Of a stretch of DNA of 23,758 bases, positions 12,001-21,000 are shown piece by piece; positions within the stretch are counted from its first letter, which is position 1; every line of letters begins with the position of its first letter. The notes under the pieces are model-generated. The model saw only the letters and a list, made by a program, of their open reading frames with translations, was not told the origin of the DNA and did no database searches. Source of the stretch: Candidatus Omnitrophota bacterium. GTDB lineage: Bacteria; Omnitrophota; Gorgyraeia; Gygaellales; Profunditerraquicolaceae. The stretch covers positions 1-23,758 of the forward strand of contig VGKM01000006.1 in NCBI GenBank assembly GCA_016867005.1, given 5' to 3'. Both the position numbers and the translations under genes were made by a program.

Positions 12001-15000
12001 CAATCGCAGTTGAAGAAAAAAGTGACCTAGTAGTTTATGTAAGACGCGGAGAAATACTAAGCGATGCGAGGATTAAAGAGGAAGGGCGGTATAGAAAAGA
12101 GAGGATTGTTTTAGCGCTATTTAAAGACCAGAAGGAGGTATGGGATGAACCCTTGCCCGGAATAAATAAATCGCGAGGATATGTCTCTGAACACTTAGAT
12201 TATGAAGCAATATATGCATTTATGACAGGAAGAATGCATGAAGGTTCTGCCTCTGAGGTAACATCGGAAATACCTTACAGCATGTTACGCAAATTTTATA
12301 GGTTCAAACACATTGCTTTTATTAAGATTCTATTCGGTGGAGGTAGTTCTAAGATAGAAGAGTCTCCCATGCTTATCATTGCCGATGCTAACAGGTATGT
12401 ATTGAGATGCCTGAATGACGAGCAGATAGCTCAGCACATTATTTCTTACCAGATAAAACTGAAAGAAGAAGGAATCCCCGTGTCAGCGATAATTAAGACT
12501 CAGGAAGGCAAGTATTATTTTACCGATTCGGGAAGAATATATTATTTAGAAGAATATCTTCATGAAGGTAGGGAAGTTAAATATGAAGAATTAACCGAAA
12601 AGCATTATGCTGGCATGGGGCGTATGGCAGCTCGAATACAGAACGCAACTGAAGATTTTCAGCCTGAGGGGAGGAATATCTGTAAGTTGCGGGAGGAAAT
12701 AGGAGAACACATTACCGAATTTCATAGAAGAGAACAAGAACTTATGCAAAAACAGGCTCAGGGTCAAGCTTTAAGTGAAGCAGAGAGAGTATTTCTGGAA
12801 ATCTACTCTCTCTTAGTAGAGCAGATAGAATTGTTTAAACAGAGTTACCGGCAATTCCTTGATTATGAGTATCCTAATATTGCAATACACGGAGATTTGG
12901 CATACACAAATCTTAGGTTTGACCAAGATGGCAATGTCGTTGGCGTTTTCGACCTTGCAAGGGCACATAAGACTAAGAGGATAGTTGAATTAAACCAGAT
13001 TATATTCGGACGAATGGGAATTGGCATGGTATCTTTCAATAAGTATTATTTCCTCAGCGCACTTGAATCTTATCAAAAAGAAATTAATCATAAGCTCACT
13101 ACGCAGGAGATCCTTGCCATTTTGGATGTTTTTCGTTCCCGTTTCATAGAAGACTTACGCAATAGTCTTGTTAACAGAGAGCATAGATATTATGTGTCAC
13201 CCGAGATTGATCATTACCGAAAACGTTTAGAGGATGTGAAAGCGGTAATTGAAAATTTTAAGCGTTTTATAAAATACGCACAGGGATTGGCAGGAATATT
13301 GATTAGTATTCAGAAAGAGGTTCAAAAAGGTGCTGATGAACAAAAGCTCATCCAGGGAAGAATCTTTGAGGCTTGGTTATCTCAAGGTCATTTACCGTTT
13401 CTTACTGTCTCCTATCAGAGTTTAAATAAACGCACTAAGTCCTTATTATTAATACATCTTGCAGAATTGTTCTATTATGAGCCAGATAGTGATATAGCTG
13501 AATTATGCATAAGAGCGCTTGCCCAAAAGTCGCAGATTGCTTGGAGAGGAATCATAACAAAGAAAGGGAAAATGAATATCCTTGCGTCTGTTGCGGTATT
13601 GCGTGAACTAATGTTAAATCCCATTTTGACGAACAAAGCTGTATATGAACGTCTTTTTAGGAATTACGGTCTTACCTCGAACAATGTTGAGCAGATGGAA
13701 CTAACCAGCTTTATAAGAAGCCAAGTTGTCTTACAAGATTTGTTGCTTTGGAAATCCCGCAGACCACGAATGGTTTCAGTCTTGAAGAAGATAACCAATA
13801 ATGCGAAAAAGATTGAAAACATCCTCGATCACAAATTTACACCGTTAACTGGTGAGATACACACTGGGATAACGTGCGGGAAAATAAGATGTAGATTCTG
13901 TTATAATGCTATTTGCACCGAAGACGGAACCGGAACTATGCTTGAGCCCGTGGATTACGTTGGTAAAGACAATGCTTTAAACAGGGAAGAGATAAAGGCT
14001 CTTGTCGATGATTATTTAGCTTCTGGAATTCAGGAGATATACGTCTCAGGAGGAAAGGAGCCTTGGTATTCAAAGCACACTATTGGACTCATTCGGTATA
14101 TAAGAGAAAAGAGTAATTCAGTAGTAATAAGCATGCTTACTATAGGCTTGGCACTCAAGAGAGAAGAAGTAAGGGAGGCAGCAGTTGAGTGTATGGATAT
14201 TGTTAGGATTAGTTTAGACGCAGGCAGTCCTGAGGTTTACGATTATATCAAAGGGCTTTCAAATAAAATCGTCGAAGGCAATAATTCGGGGACATTCGAA
14301 GAAGTGAGAGATGGCATACAAAGAACATTAGAGTTACGTAATGCTTACAGGCGTGAAAGGAAACCGACAAGATTAAGGGTTGGTATGAGTTTTCTCTGTC
14401 ATGAGGACAATTATGAGCAGCTTGAGAAATTCTTAAAACTGGCACAGGAGTGGGGGGTAGATTTTGTTGAAATTAAAGGTTTGCTCGCTAATCCAAAGAG
14501 TGAAAAAATAGAAGGTTTTATGGATTATGCCTGCAGCATGTATGACCGTGTCTTGATGGGGGAATTTGAAGGGCTTGATGTGTACTTTCATGAGATTTTC
14601 TTTAGAAACACTGGGAGGAGATACGGATTTGATGAGGAATTAAGAAAGTCCACTGGAGATATCGTTGGCAAATGTTTTCTTGCGCTAGCAGGATTAAGGA
14701 CTATTGCGGTAGTCCCCAACGGTCGCGTTTTTGTTTGTGTGAATAGCGGTCAACCTGGTTATGACAGTAGGCATGGTGCAGAGTGGGATAAATTTCGATT
14801 AGGGCTCTATAAGGGAGGCGTAAAGATTAGTGATCTAGTCGAGCAACATAAACAAACAAGCGCGATGATAAAGCCGGGAGAATGTGAACAAGGAACGACT
14901 ACAGACGAGATGATCAATCAGATTCTGTGGAAACTGCATTTGGATAAACAAGCTGGTTTTTCACTTGAGAACCAGCCAGTAGTACCTGATCCCGATAAAC

Positions 15001-18000
15001 TATATTACGACGGAAGGGCAATATACCATAAATGCTTAGGTTGTAATGAGATTGAAGAAAGTCAACTCAAAGATAGACTTTTATCTGTTGATGAATTTAT
15101 GTTGCAGCTTCCCGGAGTCTCGGAATCCGCACAAAATATCATTCCGTATGTTAACTCCAGATTACCCAAGGAGGTACGAGAAGCGCTTAACGATGAAAAC
15201 GTTGGGGTTGAGATTTGTTTGGGTGAAACAAGTAAAGTAAATAAGTATCTTAAAATCTTGGCAAGAGATGGCAGTCGAATAATAAAGAGTATTTCTGTTT
15301 CTAATTTTTACTCTCCAACTGCAGAGACCTATTATAAAGTTGAAGATAGTGATGGTAGAATTCGGATTATGATTTCTTCAGTAAAGGGGAAAACCCGAGC
15401 ATTGAGGTTTTTAGCGATATTGCACTATTTAAACATAAGTAGACAAAGAATCACAATCAGAGATTTTGAGACGGATTGGATTTCGGTATATAAGAAAGAG
15501 GTATCGCCATATTTTAAAAACAATATTCGTATTGCCGTTGTTGTTTTGAATCCCGAAAACATTGCCCGTAGTATAAAAAATCTTTGTTCAGATACGCAAT
15601 GCCAAGATGTACACACCAAGAACTTACATTTCGTTATGATGAAAATTAAAAATGATCAATTGGTATTATTTGATTTACTTGATCTTTATGGTTCTCAAAT
15701 AAGAGCATTGCTTCAGTGGATACTTTTACCGGCACATTCCTGCGGTCTATCAGCGAAGGAGGTTTTACTGTTAGGAGAATGCGGAGGGATTGGTGCGGAT
15801 GTAAAACTTGGAGATATTGTATTGCCAAATGCTGTATGGACAGCCGAGAGTTCTGTTGAACCTATCATAAATAGTATACCCTTAGTTGAAATATCCAAAT
15901 TATTAAAAGGCAAATCATCCAGAATTCATACTGGTTTGGTTGAAACTATTCCAGCCATCATGCTAGAAAGTAAAAGCAAAGTGGAAGAGGATAGAAAAAG
16001 AGGGATCTTAGCTCTAGAACTAGAGCTTGCTTATGTTGCCGAAGTGTGTAGGTTATTTGGTGATGTAAAAGTGGGGGCGTTACTTAAGGTTGTGGATTTA
16101 CCTGGTCAGAAACACCAATGCTTGGGAGAATTAGGGATGAATGATTCTTGTGCTAAGGGAAATATCTCAGATGATTTAATATCACTTTTGATTATAAACT
16201 CTATAATAAAGTCTTCTGTAGGGAAACAGAGTCGGGTTTCATTTCCTTTGCAATCCCCTGCAATGACCGAATCTTATTTAAAGGCTAATAAGTGTAATTA
16301 TTCTGTCGCTATTAAACCACTGTCTCAATGCGAGCAATTCCAACCCGCTAGAGTGAGAGTAAATTTTATTAATGGCAAGGCAAAAATAAAAGAAGTATTG
16401 CAAGGTAGTCTAAACTTAGAACAGAAACAATTAACAGAAAAGAGGTTGGATTTGATGCTTCCGCAGCTTCCTCATGCTCCGCCTGAAGAAGTAATTATCT
16501 GGATTACCCCCGAGACTACAACAGTTGATATTGCCGATGTTGGTAGGTATCGTATTATTTCCGAGTACGATACAGCTACTTGCGAAATCCGTCTTTACCC
16601 CATATTTATAGAAGTCGATACAGAATTATCCCGTCTTTTTAATGCCACTTTAAACCAAGCTCAGAAATTCCTCACTACTGCCTTAAGAGATGAAGTTGGA
16701 CATGCCTTAGGATTAAATCAAGAAGAAGGAGATAAGGATACGTTAAAATGGCTAGAACAAGAAGAGAATAGAGACTATTTAGAAGCAAATATTGCAATTT
16801 TAGATAGGAACAACCAAAATGGAGTTTATCAAGTTGGTGGATTTCTTTTCGGAGCGGTGGTGGCGACAAATTTGCAGGTCAATATTGATTTCTTGAAAAC
16901 AAGTAAGCCGCATATCAGGAAAAATATACTTACTCCTGAAGAAATAACCGAAAACCTTGATTTATCTTCAAATATATTATGGTCGCTGATTAAAGATAAT
17001 GCTGCCGCCAGAGAAGAATTTAAGAGAAGATGCGTAATGCTTTCTGAAAATAAGCTTTTGGAGACATTAAATAAGAAAATAAGAGAACTTGATGAAAATG
17101 GCGAGATAAAAATACGCTACAGGGATTTCAATAAGATTGACATTGTTTTATTTGGAGATTGGCTATGGAGGCCGGCAAACGACAAATCCAACGATTTAGA
17201 TATTCTTGTTATTTTTAAAGGAGAAGGCGTTGCCAGAGGAATTTTGACGGGCTCTCCGGAAATTCCAGCTATCGCGGTAAACTTCATCAATATAGAGGAA
17301 CTAAAAAAGAGAGATTCTGCGGTAAAGAATCTTGGCCGGTTACTTTTGGGGAGCGGCGTGGTTATCGCAGGCGGAGATTTTGTGTCAGAGATTAGATTTA
17401 ATGATTATCAGGCAGCAGATATTTTAGATTGGGCCAAGGGATTGGTGGATGCGGGTGTAATAGAACTTGCTTTGGGAAGCTTAGGCGAGCCGCGCAGGGA
17501 ATGGAAGAGGTATTGGGACGCTTTAATATATATTGAACATCTCTTACCCGAAACGCTAAAGGAGAAGTTAAGAATATTCTTGGAGGAGTATCTTAGTAAG
17601 CAGCAGGATGGGCAAGCAAAGGCAAATTTATCCGGGGAAAGCATGTTTAAAGATTTCTTTACAAGGTATTATCTTGGCAAGCTCAACATTCTTCCTTGGA
17701 AGCTGCCAAATAGCTCCCGCTTTATAGATAATTTCTCCTGTTTAATCAGCGATTTTGTCAACGAATTATCCAGGCAATGCGCCAAGTTGGAAGTAAAGAA
17801 ATTCCCGGACGGAGAGCTATATTTGAGGATAGAAAACCAGGATATTATTAAGGGCGCAGATATAGTTGTAAATCATAGTTTTGATACTCCCGAAGATTTA
17901 GTAAAAGCGGTTTTAATTGCGGATATCCTGCGTATGCATGAAGCAGCCAGCATCAAGCTTGTTTTGGATAAGCCATATAATACCGATAGTAGCTTATTTG

Positions 18001-21000
18001 ATTTAATAAGCTGTTTTTATGACCGCATAGTTTACCGGAACGCAAGGGATGTGAGCTTACCGAAGCTCAGTAAATTGGACTATACACGGGCAAAGCAATT
18101 ACCAGTTTGGATACACAATGTGCTTTTCCAGCACTCAAGATTACACGATGACGCAAGGGCAGCTGCAGAAGTAATAAATGCCAAGCACCAAAGAATAAGG
18201 ATTATCAAGTATCAAAGAAATCCGTTTAACTGGGAAATAAGGATCCCTAAAGACCTGGAAGGCAAAAATGTGGTTTTAGTCCATAGTACGGAAAACAGCG
18301 TTGATATAGTTGAATTATGGCTCATTCTTACTGCTTTGCGCAGAAGCGGCATAGGCGTAATCTGTTTGATTAATAGCTTCGAAGGTTATTCAAGGCAAGA
18401 TAAAGTTTTTAATCCGGGCGAAGGCGTCAGCGCTTTGACAATGCTTAAGGCAATTGATTCTTTTGCAGACAATCACATGGTCTTAAATGTCCATTATGGA
18501 AATGCAAGCGGGTGGGTGGAAAAATCAGGGCATAAGCTTTATAACCTGAATGCTTTCGTTCAGGTTGCGGAGAAATTATTTGATGAAGTTGCCAAACGGG
18601 CAGGAAAAAGGAATATTGCAGCGGAACTCAAGAATCATCCGGTATTTCTAATAGCTCCTGATGATGGGGCTTTTAAGTATATCCATGAGGCTGCGGATGT
18701 GTTAAGCAGCTACATACAAGAGGAATACGGAGTGCATACTATTGTGCGTTCCGGCTATATGGATAAAAAGAGAGTCAGCTCGACAGAAGTAAGATATCAG
18801 GGCAAATTATTGAATGCCGAAGGTAAAGTTATCAGTGATGCCAGCCAAATTAAAGATTCCTGGGCATTTGTTATTGATGACGAAACCTCCCACGGCTCTA
18901 CTTTATTATCTGCGACTTACTGCTTGGTTAGAAAATTGGGTGTTTCCTGGAAGAGGATTTTCTGCGGGGTAGTCCACGGTAAGCTTGTCCGCGGCCTGGA
19001 GCCGTTTAATACAGGATGGGAAAAGCAAGGCCTTAAGAACGTCTTAGAGCCGAAGCCGGAATTTATAAATGAAGAAATTGGGCTGATGCCTCCGCAGTTA
19101 ATCGTTTCTACGGCGAGCGTAAATTTATTCAGGGGTTTTCCTGAAAAACGCAAGGTTCCTATAAGTAGGATTATAGCTCATGCCGTTAAGCATATTATAG
19201 GTAAGGGCGAGAAAGATTGCGGCGCGGTGGTGGTGACGAAGACTGAAAGTTTATTTGTACCTCAAGAGAATGTACTGGATAAATCTCAAACAGTCTCTTT
19301 AGAGGAATTTATTTCTTCGGATACTGAAATGTTTGAATATTCTATAAGGATTAATAAGAGGATCGAAAGCATCAGTCATCGTATAGGCGCTCTTGTTGGA
19401 GAGAATGAGGAAGCTGGGCAGTTAGTGAAATATCTTCAAGATGGGATTGAAGTAATCTATCGGTGGATTCCAATGCAGATGTTCAAGAGTTATTATACAG
19501 AAAAAACTGCAGTTCCGGGGCATGCCTTATCGCATGCTCTGGACGTTTTGGAACGCAGCTTAGATATTATTGATAACGAGCAAAAGGATATACAAAAAAC
19601 AGTTAATTTTAAACTTTTAATTACAGCTGTTTTAATGCACGATTTAAGCTGTATTGTTAGTAGACAGTATCATGTTGAGAAATCGGCACTTTGGCTACAA
19701 GCTATTTTAGACAGGGATGGCAAGTTGAGCAAAGAAGACATTGTATCAATAGTTGAGATAGCAAAAGGCCACGAAAAAATTCAGAACGGTGGGATAAGAG
19801 AAGAGCATAAGAAGTTTATTGAGTCAAGGATACTCCATGATGCGGATATGCTCTGTGCTACATTTGATTTAGAGAGAATTTATGAAACATGGGTTAGGTG
19901 GTCGGAAGATGAAACCAGTAAACAAGGAGTAAAGATCAACAAATTTTATAATTCCCAGCTTTCGTTAGACGATAGAATTGAAGCGTTGCGACAGGGCTAT
20001 CATTATTCTAAAACTGACGGGGTAACCAATATCGTTCTGCAGGGCGGGGTTCGCAGGGATCCTAAGTTCTATTTAACCAAAGGGGGGAAAGAAATTGTAA
20101 GAAGGGCAGGAAAAGGCTTAACGCCACTCTTGAATTTTATCGATACCAAGCGGGAGCATTTGAAATCATTCTCCTCTTATCTTTTAACTGATGGTCAGGT
20201 AGATGAAATAAAAAATATCATAAAAGAACTCTATGTTGCTCTATTTGAGACGGAAGAAAATGTCGCAATTTCTAAAGGCAATCCTCAAAATAAGCCTATT
20301 ATTTTGCCATCCATTAATCCCCTCGCCGTAAGTTTCGTAGCCGCGGTTTTCTTTGCCTACCCAATTCTTGCCGCATTAGCTTTAGTTGTTTTAGGGGTAA
20401 TAGCCATTACAAAGATTCGGGAACCTAACCACAAGGAGGTGGTAAGATGCATACCTACAATGAACTTGAGTTCACAAGGGTTATGCCCAGGCGTGACGGC
20501 ATCTTCGCATATGCAAAGTTTCCGCAGTGGTGGTCTGAATACCATTTTCTTATTGAGCCGAACGGCACTATTAAAGGCCAGACGGATTCTGGCGAATGGC
20601 TTGAGCTCAGCCAGGACTTTAGTTTCTTCGTCAGCCAGAAAGTTAGGAGCATCCTTAAGGACGAATCGGGGCGCATTTACGCTTAATGGTAAGTGCGCCT
20701 TACCGATTTTATTTTTACCCTTTAAGAAAGCGGTTTCTTTAATAAAAATAAATCTTGGGCTGCGGGCACAACCGGAAGCGATATACCTCTCCGTGGCTGG
20801 TGGGGATCGTTCTTCGGCCGCAGCCCATTTAAATCAAACAGGCAAAATGGATGCGCGCAGCTGGCTGATTTACAAGAATCACATTGACGGCATCTTTGAG
20901 CCGCGGAAAAAGAACCAGAAGATGAATCCATTTGTTGTAAACCTCACCGGGCCGGTAGATAACGCCACAAAGAAAGAAGAGCCGAAGCTCGATATTACAG

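Noticed and set aside
12132..12165. AAGGAGGT followed by ATG at 12145, a second ideal Shine-Dalgarno/start pair
   Set aside because: The ORF has only six codons before TAA, and the bases are fully explained by natural protein sequence (KEVWDEPLPG) in the giant frame.
15170..15200. AAGGAGGT at ~15171 and again at ~15757 as possible internal ribosome-binding sites
   Set aside because: No start codon lies at a usable distance opening a sizeable frame; both encode Lys-Glu-Val-type residues in the giant frame.
16860..17640. A toxin-antitoxin MNT-HEPN pair captured in the giant protein
   Set aside because: The nucleotidyltransferase half is present but no HEPN R-x4-H motif is visible in the helical half.
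20757..20826. Integron attC site, SRP RNA or group II intron domain V for the inverted repeat
   Set aside because: No GTT/AAC core for attC, no GGAAGCAGCC-type SRP tetraloop domain, and no AGC triad/GNRA loop for domain V.
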